A stretch of DNA of 64,000 nt from positions 29,200-93,199 of the forward strand of contig JAEOSZ010000006.1 of the NCBI GenBank assembly GCA_016840095.1, written 5' to 3'. The notes beneath the pieces were generated by a model that searched no databases, was not told the DNA's origin, and saw nothing but the letters and a program-made list of their open reading frames with translations. Source of the stretch: Candidatus Heimdallarchaeota archaeon (GTDB taxonomy: Archaea; Asgardarchaeota; Heimdallarchaeia; Heimdallarchaeales; Heimdallarchaeaceae). The stretch's first letter is position 1. Every line of letters begins with the position of its first letter. The position numbers and the translations under genes are program-made. Shown piece after piece: positions 40,323 through 49,649 of this stretch.

Positions 40323-40745
40323 TCATTTCAGTGGAACATATAATGAAGATCTTGTTGCACCTATACCAGGAGCTCCGTGACGAACAACTTTTGTACTGGG
40401 AGAAAATTCACCTAGAAGATGTCCTATCATTTGTGGTTGAATTTCAATTTCTAAAAATTCACGTCCATTATAGACAGCCACAATTGCACCTACCATTTCA
40501 GGAAGTATCGGCATATCTCTCACATGAGTTCTAACAACCATTCTCTCTCCTCTATCACTAGATTCCATTGCTTGTCTAATGTCCTCTAATAGTTTCTTTC
40601 TTCTTGGTGTCCAGAATTCTTGTCGTGATAAACTCCTTCTTCTCCTTGAAGGGAGCAAATCCAATATCTCATCCATGGACATTTGTTTTAATTCTTCTAA
40701 TGTATATCCTCTATACCTAAATTTACGAGAAGACACCTTGTTCAA
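40323..40745 (-). CDS. rps19: Ribosomal protein uS19
   Basis: KFRYRGYTLEELKQMSMDEILDLLPSRRRRSLSR; VVRTHVRDMPILPEMVGAIVAVYNGREFLEIEIQPQMIGHLLGEFSPSTKVVRHGAPGIGATRSSLYVPLK. Confidence 0.97.
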   Translation of the reverse strand: MNKVSSRKFRYRGYTLEELKQMSMDEILDLLPSRRRRSLSRQEFWTPRRKKLLEDIRQAMESSDRGERMVVRTHVRDMPILPEMVGAIVAVYNGREFLEIEIQPQMIGHLLGEFSPSTKVVRHGAPGIGATRSSLYVPLK

Positions 40746-40824
40746 CCGAGCTAATTGCCTTGAGAGTTATTTTAAACCTTTTGATTTTTGTTCATATTCT
40801 ACACACGTTTTCATTGTGTAATAA

Positions 40825-41697
40825 TTAGAGAAAATAAGTTGTTGCCAGCCAGCCTATCAAGACAAGAAGAAGAGAAAGGAAAATTGGTATTGGTAATCCA
40901 GGAAATTTACCATATCTAAAGAGCATAGTTTCTGTAATTTTTATTCCAACTAATATTCCAATCATTGATACGAATCCAAGAATTGGATCTAACTCTTTTG
41001 TAATAAAAGTTACAAGAGAAGAATAGAAAATGAAATCTCCAATACCAATTGCAACTGATTGTTTTATCTCAAGTGGGGTAGAAATAGAGAAATTAGTTCT
41101 TCTGAAAATCTGGTTGATAGGCCCCCTAAACACAGAATATATGTCAAAAAGAGAGATTAAAACTATAAGTGTAATAAATGTAACAAAGGAAAAAACCATT
41201 CCAAATATTGTCCCCATAGCAATCCCAAGTATGAAGATGGTGGTATTTTTTGCTACTATTCCACCTTTTCCCATAATGAAAGACAATATAGCAAAACATC
41301 CAATGATCCCCCCAATTACTGCAGCAATAATCTCAATCCAAAAAACGTTTTCCAAGAATGTAATTTCAAAAAGATACCCATGAACCCAAAACATGCACAC
41401 TGAAGAAACAAAGAATGATAAAGCAAAAAATGTTTTTAAAACCAATATTAGATGTTTTTTCAGTGCAAAAACAATTAGAAATCCACTTCCAGCAGCTATG
41501 GAAACTATAATTACCCCTTCTAAAAGTTGAAACGAATAGTCTCCTTCTCCTCCAGGAAATAGAACGAGAAGTGTATCTAAATTTGAGTAGAGAATTCCAA
41601 CAATGTAACTTATAACAATAACTGGAAGAACAGCAAATGTAATTGTTTTATCAGTTTGATAAGCAATTAGTAGAAAACGATTTTTGTTCTCACTCAT
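40825..41697 (-). CDS. Presenilin/signal-peptide-peptidase-like GxGD intramembrane aspartyl protease
   Basis: Nine or so TM segments; first Asp in LISLFDIYSVFRGPIN, second in AIGIGDFIFYSSLV (GxGD), C-terminal PGLPIPIFLSLL (PALP-like). Confidence 0.82.
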   Translation of the reverse strand: MSENKNRFLLIAYQTDKTITFAVLPVIVISYIVGILYSNLDTLLVLFPGGEGDYSFQLLEGVIIVSIAAGSGFLIVFALKKHLILVLKTFFALSFFVSSVCMFWVHGYLFEITFLENVFWIEIIAAVIGGIIGCFAILSFIMGKGGIVAKNTTIFILGIAMGTIFGMVFSFVTFITLIVLISLFDIYSVFRGPINQIFRRTNFSISTPLEIKQSVAIGIGDFIFYSSLVTFITKELDPILGFVSMIGILVGIKITETMLFRYGKFPGLPIPIFLSLLLVLIGWLATTYFL

Positions 41698-41726
41698 GTC
41701 TCTTTCACTCTGTCTACACTTTCAGT

Positions 41727-42149
41727 TTATCCTGTATACTGTAATTTGACTTTGCTGTTCTCATCTAAATAATAATTGCTGATCCCATATGAAGAATGCT
41801 GCCATTCATCTGTTTGAATATTATAATGATAAAATGCCCAGTAATTAGGAAGTTCTTCACTATATCCATTAACACTTTTTACATAAGACCCAAAAGAATA
41901 GTTTGTTAATTCCAAATCTGCTACTAAGGAGAATGCAGTAAGTGCAGAAGAACCCATGGATACAGTAACATTATATTCTTCAGTATTGTTTATAGGTTTT
42001 AATGACCCATAGTAAATTATTGTTAACACAACAATTTCTTCATCATTTTCAATAGGTTTTACATTTTTAAGGTGAAAAGTAAGAGCTACTGATATAATCG
42101 TGATAATAATCAAGGCAATTGATAAAAAAATAATTTTTGATTTCTTCAA
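41727..42149 (-). CDS. Membrane-anchored DUF4430 (transcobalamin C-terminal-like) ligand-binding protein
   Basis: N-terminal TM; SMGSSALTAFSLVADLELTNYSFGSYVKSVNGYSEELPNYWAFYHYNIQTDEW...VKLQYTG. Confidence 0.65.
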   Translation of the reverse strand: MKKSKIIFLSIALIIITIISVALTFHLKNVKPIENDEEIVVLTIIYYGSLKPINNTEEYNVTVSMGSSALTAFSLVADLELTNYSFGSYVKSVNGYSEELPNYWAFYHYNIQTDEWQHSSYGISNYYLDENSKVKLQYTG

Positions 42150-42793
42150 GTTGAGCCACCTTCCAAGTTTGAAAAAGCTTCTTCATTAGAGAATGAAGGA
42201 ATCATTAGTTGTTTGATTCCTCTTGCTTTGAAAGCAGAATGAATCCAGTTTATCATTGTTTTAGTAAAACTAAACAAGATAAAATTGCTTACAACATGAG
42301 CTATAGTAAAAATAATACCGCTTCCTAGAAGTACCAAAAAATAAGAAAAAACAAAATCACTTCTTATTACAATAATTTGATATCCTATTGTTGTTAAAAT
42401 GTCGTAAACGATGGCAAAAAAACCTCCCAAAACCCCTAATTCCCAAAATGAAATTTTTAATAGTATTTTTCTCAATGAACTTGTTATCAAAGCCAAAAGA
42501 ACATAACTTATCAATTTAAAAAATATCAAATACCCTGCAGATCCAATTATTGCAATAATTATAAATTCATAAACTATAGGTACGGAAATCGCAACCATTA
42601 ATCCGTAATATACTCCAAACAGTAGGGAAACAAGAAATATAGTTACAGAAATGAACTCCATGTTTGGAACAAAAACAACAATGGTTGATAGAACGATACC
42701 TAAGCTAGCAAGTGAAGCAGAAATAGACATCTTAAGAATGATTTTTGTTCTATTTTGAGGATTTCTTAGATGTTCTACTAGTCGATTTATCAT
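42146..42793 (-). CDS. ECF-transporter S-component-like membrane protein
   Basis: About six TM helices; VTIFLVSLLFGVYYGLMVAISVPIVYEFI...GVLGGFFAIVYDILTTIGY; overlaps the DUF4430 gene by ATGA. Confidence 0.6.
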   Translation of the reverse strand: MINRLVEHLRNPQNRTKIILKMSISASLASLGIVLSTIVVFVPNMEFISVTIFLVSLLFGVYYGLMVAISVPIVYEFIIIAIIGSAGYLIFFKLISYVLLALITSSLRKILLKISFWELGVLGGFFAIVYDILTTIGYQIIVIRSDFVFSYFLVLLGSGIIFTIAHVVSNFILFSFTKTMINWIHSAFKARGIKQLMIPSFSNEEAFSNLEGGST

Positions 42794-42960
42794 TCTTTAT
42801 ACCCTGTTCATAGTGATTAATTATTTTATTATATTCAAAGCCATCATTATTAAAAATTCAGAGTATTAGTGCTTTTCCTTCCAAAATATATTGGTCAATT
42901 TACAATAATACCAATGGAGACTAACTCAACATTTTTCAATATATTTTATGCAGTAATCTC

Positions 42961-43446
42961 ATGGAAACTAGTTCCTCTTCTGAAGATACTAAGCTGTTTA
43001 AAGTGATTAGTGTAGATGTTCTTTCAGCTAGTCCGGATATTTTTACAGCAGAAGAGGATAGAAATATGATGGAATATACAGATATTCCTCTATTGAACTT
43101 TGAACTCGAGAATGGTGAAAACTTCTTGATGGCCAATATTCCAGTTTCTATAGCTTTAAACATTTCAAGGATTATTGGGGGAATCGAAGGAAATGATTCT
43201 CGTCTAACATTGGCTGAGCTTATTCCAGAGATCTGTGTAGTTGAAAAGATAATAATTGATTCTATAATTCCCTATTCAAATGCTTACCAAGCAACTGTAG
43301 AACTCAGATTGGAAGGATTTTCAGATGTTCAACATTATCAAATGATTCCAAGTCATGCTACATTGCTAGCCCTTTTAGCTAACGCTGATATCTTTGTATC
43401 AGAGAATATTATTAGAACAACTGATAATTTTGAAGACATGGATTAG
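42961..43446 (+). CDS. Bifunctional nuclease (DUF151/BFN)-like protein
   Basis: FKVISVDVLSASPDIF...IPLLNFELENGENFLMANIPVSIALNISRIIGG...YQATVELRLEGFSDVQHYQMIPSHATLLALLANADIFVSENII. Confidence 0.7.
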   Translation: METSSSSEDTKLFKVISVDVLSASPDIFTAEEDRNMMEYTDIPLLNFELENGENFLMANIPVSIALNISRIIGGIEGNDSRLTLAELIPEICVVEKIIIDSIIPYSNAYQATVELRLEGFSDVQHYQMIPSHATLLALLANADIFVSENIIRTTDNFEDMD

Positions 43447-43487
43447 ATGCAAATCTAAGAAATTTTTAAAATTGATAAACTATTTAA

Positions 43488-43712
43488 GTGGATAAGAAAT
43501 CTACTTTCATCAGTAAAGAACCTAAAGAAAGTGATGCAATGACAGAAGATGAGAAGAATAATCAGATAGAGGAAGAAATAGTTGAAGATGGTACTGAAAT
43601 TGATGATGAAGAATATGAAGGAAGAGATTGGAAAAAGGTTCTTACTGGCGTTTTGTTTGTTTTAATAGTTGTTGTTTTCTGGTATATAATTGAATTTGTA
43701 GCTAGAAATTAG
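43488..43712 (+). CDS. Small acidic single-TM protein
   Basis: Acidic N-terminus EEEIVEDGTEIDDEEYEGRDW followed by TM; GTG start. Confidence 0.5.
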   Translation: MDKKSTFISKEPKESDAMTEDEKNNQIEEEIVEDGTEIDDEEYEGRDWKKVLTGVLFVLIVVVFWYIIEFVARN

Positions 43713-43746
43713 AATATCGAGAAACGAAAAATCATTTAAGTGTTCA

Positions 43747-44523
43747 GTGTATCACTACTTTAGTCCTATGGCAAAAAGTCAGATACAAGTTAGTAATTTA
43801 ATCAAAACATATTCTTCTCGAGCTGAAGAATTAGCTGTGCTACGTGATATAAGTTTTGAAATTGCTAAAGGGGAAGTAGTATGCTTTCTTGGAACTTCTG
43901 GATCAGGAAAAACAACAACCTTAAACCTTCTAGCAGGTATTGATAAACCAACAGCCGGGAAAGTATATTATGACGGCAAAGATATACATGAATGGACTAC
44001 TGACCGATTATTTGAATATAGATTGAAGGAGATTGGTTTCATTTTTCAGGAATTCTATCTTCTTGAACATTTAAACGCTATAGAGAATGTAATGGTTCCC
44101 ATAATTCTAAATGGGGAATCTGAAGAAATAGCTCAGGATCTTGCCCTTGAGTTATTAAATCAAGTGGGATTAGGGAGAAAAGCTCTAAATTTACCCCAAG
44201 AACTAAGTTCTGGAGAAAAACAAAGAGTTTGTGTTGCAAGAGCGATAGTGAATAATCCTTCAGTCCTAATTGCAGATGAGCCAACTGGGACATTAGATAG
44301 CAAAACAGGGGGAGAAATAATGTCACTTTTGTTGCGTCTTGCAAAGAAAAACAAAATGGCAATGATCTATACGACACATGATCCGTATTTTACAAAAATG
44401 GCTTCAAGAATTATTGTTCTTCAAAAAGGAAAAATAATTGAACATAGTCCTGACGATTTTGCAGATATTGGATATGACAAAACTAAGTTTGAGTTCTTGT
44501 TCAAGGGTGAAAAAGATGAATGA
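43747..44523 (+). CDS. ABC transporter ATP-binding protein (LolD/MacB type)
   Basis: FLGTSGSGKTTTLNLLAGIDKPTAGKVYYDG, LSSGEKQRVCVARAIVNNPSVLIADEPTGTLDSKTG, TTHD; start may be the internal Met MAKSQIQVSNLIKTY. Confidence 0.96.
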   Translation: MYHYFSPMAKSQIQVSNLIKTYSSRAEELAVLRDISFEIAKGEVVCFLGTSGSGKTTTLNLLAGIDKPTAGKVYYDGKDIHEWTTDRLFEYRLKEIGFIFQEFYLLEHLNAIENVMVPIILNGESEEIAQDLALELLNQVGLGRKALNLPQELSSGEKQRVCVARAIVNNPSVLIADEPTGTLDSKTGGEIMSLLLRLAKKNKMAMIYTTHDPYFTKMASRIIVLQKGKIIEHSPDDFADIGYDKTKFEFLFKGEKDE

Positions 44524-47422
44524 ATTAGACAATTACGTAAGTAAAGAGAAACAACAATCCTTTCTAGAACGGGTATTTTCTGGATTTCTATATAATGTTC
44601 AATTGATATTTAAGAATATTAGAAACAGAAAAAAAAGCATGTTAATTATAACAATTGGTTTAGTCTTTTCCTTATCTATTTTATTTACTTCATCCATTTG
44701 GACAGAAACTTCTCAGTTGATAATAGCTGATGATTACATTGAAACACTTGATTATGAGATGTATGTGTCAACTTATCTCACAAACGCCATGGATGCAGTT
44801 TATGCATATACTGTTGATGATTATATTGTTAGACAAGTCGACTGGTATTTCCCAACTGTTGCTTTATTCAACTTTGAAGATAAAGGACCATATTATCGGT
44901 GGTATCCTGAGGAAAATCAAGAGAACATGAGTAACCCTGTATCATTAACATCAGCTCATCTTGTTTCCTCTAGAGCTATTGATAGAATCAAGCTGAATCT
45001 GGAAATAGAAGGTAATGCTAGCTTAAATTCAGGAGAAATAATGATGAGTTATGTCCAGGCTAAGCAATTGGAAGTTATCTACAACAAAACAATTTCTCCA
45101 GGTGATCAAGTAACAGTAGCAGTATCAAGAAGAATTCCCAATACAGATATTGGGGAACACCAAATGAGATTTTACGATATTAATGAAACCATTTTTGCGA
45201 ACTATACGATATCAGGTATTTACAAGTATGTAGGTTATAATACAGTTATTGCTAAGCTCCTTGGGGGACTTGGTAACACAGGTGGGATGCTGTTGGACTC
45301 TATTTTCTTTCCCTTAGAAGACCTAACAGGTATTGATCGATTTATTATTGATTCAAATGGTTTATTACCGAGATTACTAGTTAAAGTTGATGCACAACAA
45401 TTAAGATCGGGAGGTATTGGTCAAATGCCTGACAATCTCCATGCTCTTAGCGAAAGAATACAGATAAGATTCTTCCACGCGTATTGCTATATTCTTTCTC
45501 AAGAAATTCAAACGATGGCTAATGAATATGCAAGAACATTTAGCTCAACTACACTATTTGTGCCTGCGATTGTATCAACACTTTTCCTTACGATCCTAGC
45601 ATCACAGATGACGGTAAAGAAAAGAAAAGAAGAGATAGCTTTTCTGAGATTAAGGGGGGCTGTTAGTGGACAAATAATTGGAATATTCTTTGGTGAATTC
45701 TTGCTAGTAAGTACGTTTTCTCTTATTATAAGTATTGGGACGGGTATTTTAATGGCAGCACTTATTCCGTCATTTGGACATGATGGATTCTTTAGTAAAA
45801 CACTGTTTGTAAGATACTTTGAGTATCTCCAAATATCTCCTTATGATATTGAAATTTACACGGTATTGGTTTTAGGGATATATCTTGGAATGACACTTCT
45901 CAATGTCATCTCATTTGTTCGAAAAGATATTCATGAATCTTTGATTATGACTGTAAGAGGACAACGTCTTCTAGGAATAGGAATAAAAGTTGGCGCTTTT
46001 GTTCTAACTTTAGCAGGTTTCATCTTTTTAGTAGTAGACTATACAAATATAGCTAAAAACAGCTATAGCTTTGGTTTCAACACAATAGGAGCGAGCACAA
46101 ATGCTCTCTTAGCTTTCATTGCGGTAATTTTCTTCATCAGTTACTTTGTTTCAGTTGGAGTTAATTATTTACTTAAAACGCTTAAGAAACTCCATAGTTT
46201 TATTTTTAAACAAAACTCTTTCTTGATTCATAAAAATATCAAACGACATACTAAAAGCTTGAAAGATTTGACTTTCTTCCTGATTCTAATAATCTGTTTG
46301 TTAACTACATTTGTTACTATTCGATCAACAACTATGGAGAACATTGTTCTCGAAGATGCTTATAGAAGAGGTTCTGATATTAGAATAGATTCTTTCATTC
46401 CTGTAAATATCACAGAATATGAAGAGTATCTCGGATCAATTGAAGGCATAGATAAGATAGTTGGTTTCCAATCAATCAACGCAATTGTTGGTTCTCAGCA
46501 TGTAGATGTTTATGGTGTTGACCCTCTAAAATTCCTAGAAGTCGGTAGATGGACGGACAATAGCTTTGCAGATACGAGTCCAGAAACAGCTTTAACTACT
46601 CTAGCAGAAGGTGAGTCAAACATAATCTTAAGTGACTACATTGTTGAAAGATTGGAATTTGCAGTTGGAGAAAATATGTCTGTGACAGACTTTAGAGGCG
46701 GTCCATTCACGATGCAATTCAATGTTTCATCTATGATAAAGTCTGCTCCAGGTTTGGGAATAGCACATGGGTATGACCCTAAAATGAACAGAGAAAATTT
46801 TGAATGGGTGCTACTCAAAGAAGAAGTTTTTGTCAATGAATTAGACATACACAATGGAACACTATTTCTAGCAACAGCCGAAGAAGGTGCAGATTTAAAT
46901 CAAATTAAGGAAGAAATAGAGGAGCTTTATCCATTAATGACAGTAAATCCTGAATTGATAAATCCTGATTATATCGGATATTTCATAATAAAATACCTAC
47001 CACATATTTCAATTACATTGTTAATTGGGTCAGTAATACTAAATGCAATCGGAGTAATATATGTTCTAATATCGACTGACTTCATATTGGGACAAAGACG
47101 ACAAGAATATGCAGTCATTTTAGCTTTAGGAGGAAACCAAGGAAAGATTCGGAGAATGCTAGTTGGTGAAATTGCAATTTTCCTAGTATCCACATTGTTA
47201 GTTGGTATTCCTTTAGGTATATTGAGTTCACTATTAGCTTTGACTTTCTTGAAACCACTCTTAATTCCGCATGAAGTTATATCTATGACAATACATATTG
47301 ATTTCGGACTTCTTGCCATCATGATAGTAACATTATGTGTTGCAGCTTTACTCGGTGTTATACCTATAATAAGAAAGCAGATGAAGTATGAGATTGTTCA
47401 AGAATTGCGAGCAATAGTTTAA
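44516..47422 (+). CDS. ABC transporter permease (FtsX/MacB-like)
   Basis: True start at ATG 44516 (MNELDNYVSKEK), overlapping the ATPase stop; two FtsX-like TM triplets with large extracellular domains; EEIAFLRLRGAVSGQIIGIF, EYAVILALGGNQGKIRRML. Confidence 0.92.
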   Translation: MNELDNYVSKEKQQSFLERVFSGFLYNVQLIFKNIRNRKKSMLIITIGLVFSLSILFTSSIWTETSQLIIADDYIETLDYEMYVSTYLTNAMDAVYAYTVDDYIVRQVDWYFPTVALFNFEDKGPYYRWYPEENQENMSNPVSLTSAHLVSSRAIDRIKLNLEIEGNASLNSGEIMMSYVQAKQLEVIYNKTISPGDQVTVAVSRRIPNTDIGEHQMRFYDINETIFANYTISGIYKYVGYNTVIAKLLGGLGNTGGMLLDSIFFPLEDLTGIDRFIIDSNGLLPRLLVKVDAQQLRSGGIGQMPDNLHALSERIQIRFFHAYCYILSQEIQTMANEYARTFSSTTLFVPAIVSTLFLTILASQMTVKKRKEEIAFLRLRGAVSGQIIGIFFGEFLLVSTFSLIISIGTGILMAALIPSFGHDGFFSKTLFVRYFEYLQISPYDIEIYTVLVLGIYLGMTLLNVISFVRKDIHESLIMTVRGQRLLGIGIKVGAFVLTLAGFIFLVVDYTNIAKNSYSFGFNTIGASTNALLAFIAVIFFISYFVSVGVNYLLKTLKKLHSFIFKQNSFLIHKNIKRHTKSLKDLTFFLILIICLLTTFVTIRSTTMENIVLEDAYRRGSDIRIDSFIPVNITEYEEYLGSIEGIDKIVGFQSINAIVGSQHVDVYGVDPLKFLEVGRWTDNSFADTSPETALTTLAEGESNIILSDYIVERLEFAVGENMSVTDFRGGPFTMQFNVSSMIKSAPGLGIAHGYDPKMNRENFEWVLLKEEVFVNELDIHNGTLFLATAEEGADLNQIKEEIEELYPLMTVNPELINPDYIGYFIIKYLPHISITLLIGSVILNAIGVIYVLISTDFILGQRRQEYAVILALGGNQGKIRRMLVGEIAIFLVSTLLVGIPLGILSSLLALTFLKPLLIPHEVISMTIHIDFGLLAIMIVTLCVAALLGVIPIIRKQMKYEIVQELRAIV

Positions 47423-47439
47423 GATTTGGTTAGAACAGT

Positions 47440-48564
47440 CTAAGCGAGGAGTAATTCTCCTCTAGCTTTCTCTAGAACTTGTGATACCATAAACTCTTCA
47501 GAATCTTTCCAAGATTGTTCAATAAAGGAATAATTATCTGGATTGAATTCCTTTGTAACAGTTGTGTGAGGATCTAACATCATGATTTGAAGATCAGGGA
47601 ACAATGACCACAAAATATTGAAAAGTTCTAATTTATCTTTAGGTGGTAACAAGATTTTCCACAAGAAACCCCGTTCAGTTTCACGAAAATCTGATTCAAA
47701 CGGCAGAGCTAATTCTCTGAGTAGATATATTATTTTGGACATTGCTCTTTGACTGCAAATTGCTTTGAAAACTAGTTCATCTTCAAGTCCAAAAAATGAT
47801 CTGTCAAATTCCACCAGATAATTTCGAATAACACTCTTGCTAAGGAATTTCTTTCTTCTAGACAAAGTATATTGAGGAACATTAAGTTGTTTAGATAGAA
47901 GTGCGTATTTTTGGGTAGGATCATTTACGAGTTCTTTTAGAATTTGAAAGTCAAGATATTTGAGTTTATTGAGAACATTCTTTGGTTTTTCTCTTGATAT
48001 TTTTTGATAATAATCAAATTTTGGAACATAATCTACAACGTCAATATTTTTTTTCCATAAATCCCATTCAAAAAACCATTTACTGTTAGATCTATTCCAG
48101 TATTTAAGATCAATTCTTGTTTTTATTCCCTGCCCAATTGTTGAAGAGTGGACTATTTCTTCAACTAAATCACTATCAACTAGATAATTCAGAAAGGTAT
48201 TGAAATTATTAAATGAACCAATTGGAATATGAACTTTCAGAAAAATACCTGTGATTCCACCATAGCATCTCTGTCGAACTACTAAATAAGGGTGATAATC
48301 AAGAATTCTCTCTACAATCTGATACTTATCTATGGAATTAATTTTTAAGAGATAGATATGACTTTCTAAGCCTAGAGACTCAGGATGATATTCAGCATGG
48401 AAACTACTAATGATATTCTTCCCTAGAAGTGTATCCATACGCTTTTTTACTGTTGGAGAAGATATCTTGATTTTCTCTGCTAGTTTACTGTATGGTATTA
48501 TAGGATCCTTTAGTATATGCTGAAGTAAAAGGTATTCCTCTTCTCTAAGACTCAATGTGTTCAA
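47440..48564 (-). CDS. Lrp/AsnC-like regulator with two winged-helix domains
   Basis: LLLQHILKDPIIPYSKLAEKIKISSPTVKKRMDTLLGKNIISSF and LDFQILKELVNDPTQKYALLSKQLNVPQYTLSRRKKFLSKSVIR. Confidence 0.8.
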   Translation of the reverse strand: MNTLSLREEEYLLLQHILKDPIIPYSKLAEKIKISSPTVKKRMDTLLGKNIISSFHAEYHPESLGLESHIYLLKINSIDKYQIVERILDYHPYLVVRQRCYGGITGIFLKVHIPIGSFNNFNTFLNYLVDSDLVEEIVHSSTIGQGIKTRIDLKYWNRSNSKWFFEWDLWKKNIDVVDYVPKFDYYQKISREKPKNVLNKLKYLDFQILKELVNDPTQKYALLSKQLNVPQYTLSRRKKFLSKSVIRNYLVEFDRSFFGLEDELVFKAICSQRAMSKIIYLLRELALPFESDFRETERGFLWKILLPPKDKLELFNILWSLFPDLQIMMLDPHTTVTKEFNPDNYSFIEQSWKDSEEFMVSQVLEKARGELLLA

Positions 48565-48623
48565 TAGAATCTATGACATAGAGTTAAAAAATATTTGTTT
48601 TAAAAAAAAGAAAGAATGAGCGG

Positions 48624-49499
48624 TTATTTTCTCCTTCTTCTAAGAATTAAACCGCTAGATATAATTGAAAGCACCGCAATTGGAACCAACCACGGAAAGT
48701 CTGTTTCTGTAGGGGTTGGTGTTGTAGGTGGTGGAGGTGGAGGTGGTACATAAAGACCATATCTGACATCAACATCAAAAGCATCTACATAACCATATTG
48801 TTCTCCTGTTGAACGAATTGTAATTTTAAAGTAATCAAACAATCCAGAAGTTGCATTGTAGGCTACGGTAGCATTAAGCTTGAAGTCAGTTATATTTGTT
48901 GGAATGGTAATAGGTAGTTCTCCAGTATCGAAACTTGCCATCAAAGTGGTAAGAGTTGTTTCATTCAACTCAGGAGCAAAAAGATCTAATTTACCATACA
49001 GATAGTCTGCATTATAGACTGAATATAGATCCATATAAGTGATATTACCAATATCTGTCAAATTAAGCATTGATTCCCCAAGCATCAGATTTAGATCAGT
49101 CTGATTAATAAATTGACCAAAAGCACCCAAATAATCTGGTATTTCAGTATAAGTTAATGGTAAAGCTATTGGTAATCCTTGTGGCATAGGGAAATATACA
49201 CCTTCCGAAACCTCAACTGGCAAAAATAAAGTAGTATTTGGAGTTACTATATTTTGAAAGTCAGTTACGGTGTAATTATATCCTGTAGCATTAGTATCTG
49301 TAAATACAATTTTCATAGTTGTATTTGCTTTTAACATCAGGGTATAATCAGTACCATATATACTAAGTTGCTTTAACTCAAATATATAGGTCTTATCAGT
49401 CTCAAACCCCCAGGTTGCATTGGCATTCACAGGTGATATGATTGCCATTGAGAAGATAAGTAAAAGAACCCCGCTTGAGAATATTAAACTTTTTTTCAT
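48624..49499 (-). CDS. Secreted surface protein with Pro-rich stalk and C-terminal TM + basic tail (CTERM-type sorting signal)
   Basis: Signal peptide LIFSSGVLLLIFSMAIISPVNA, C-term VPPPPPPPTTPTPTETDFPWLVPIAVLSIISSGLILRRRRK. Confidence 0.7.
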   Translation of the reverse strand: MKKSLIFSSGVLLLIFSMAIISPVNANATWGFETDKTYIFELKQLSIYGTDYTLMLKANTTMKIVFTDTNATGYNYTVTDFQNIVTPNTTLFLPVEVSEGVYFPMPQGLPIALPLTYTEIPDYLGAFGQFINQTDLNLMLGESMLNLTDIGNITYMDLYSVYNADYLYGKLDLFAPELNETTLTTLMASFDTGELPITIPTNITDFKLNATVAYNATSGLFDYFKITIRSTGEQYGYVDAFDVDVRYGLYVPPPPPPPTTPTPTETDFPWLVPIAVLSIISSGLILRRRRK

Positions 49500-49649
49500 T
49501 TTATCACCGGTTAAGTATCAACTTAACTACTTAAATTAGCATATTTTCATTTATATACTATTCCTTAATACTAATTGTCTTATCACTTCGAGAAAACCCG
49601 AACTAGGCTGTTTTGCTTGATTTCAAATTTGCTAACATAAGAGCAGTAT

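Noticed and set aside
44078-44377. Minus-strand ORFs (99 and 64 aa) opposite the ABC ATPase
   Set aside because: Antisense to Walker/signature motifs of a confident ATPase; low-complexity Leu/Ser composition.
44438-44515. N-terminal extension of the ABC permease ORF (MNIVLTILQILDMTKLSLSSCSRVKK)
   Set aside because: Overlaps the ATPase C-terminus in another frame; start at ATG 44516 gives the expected ATGA-type overlap and a normal permease N-terminus.
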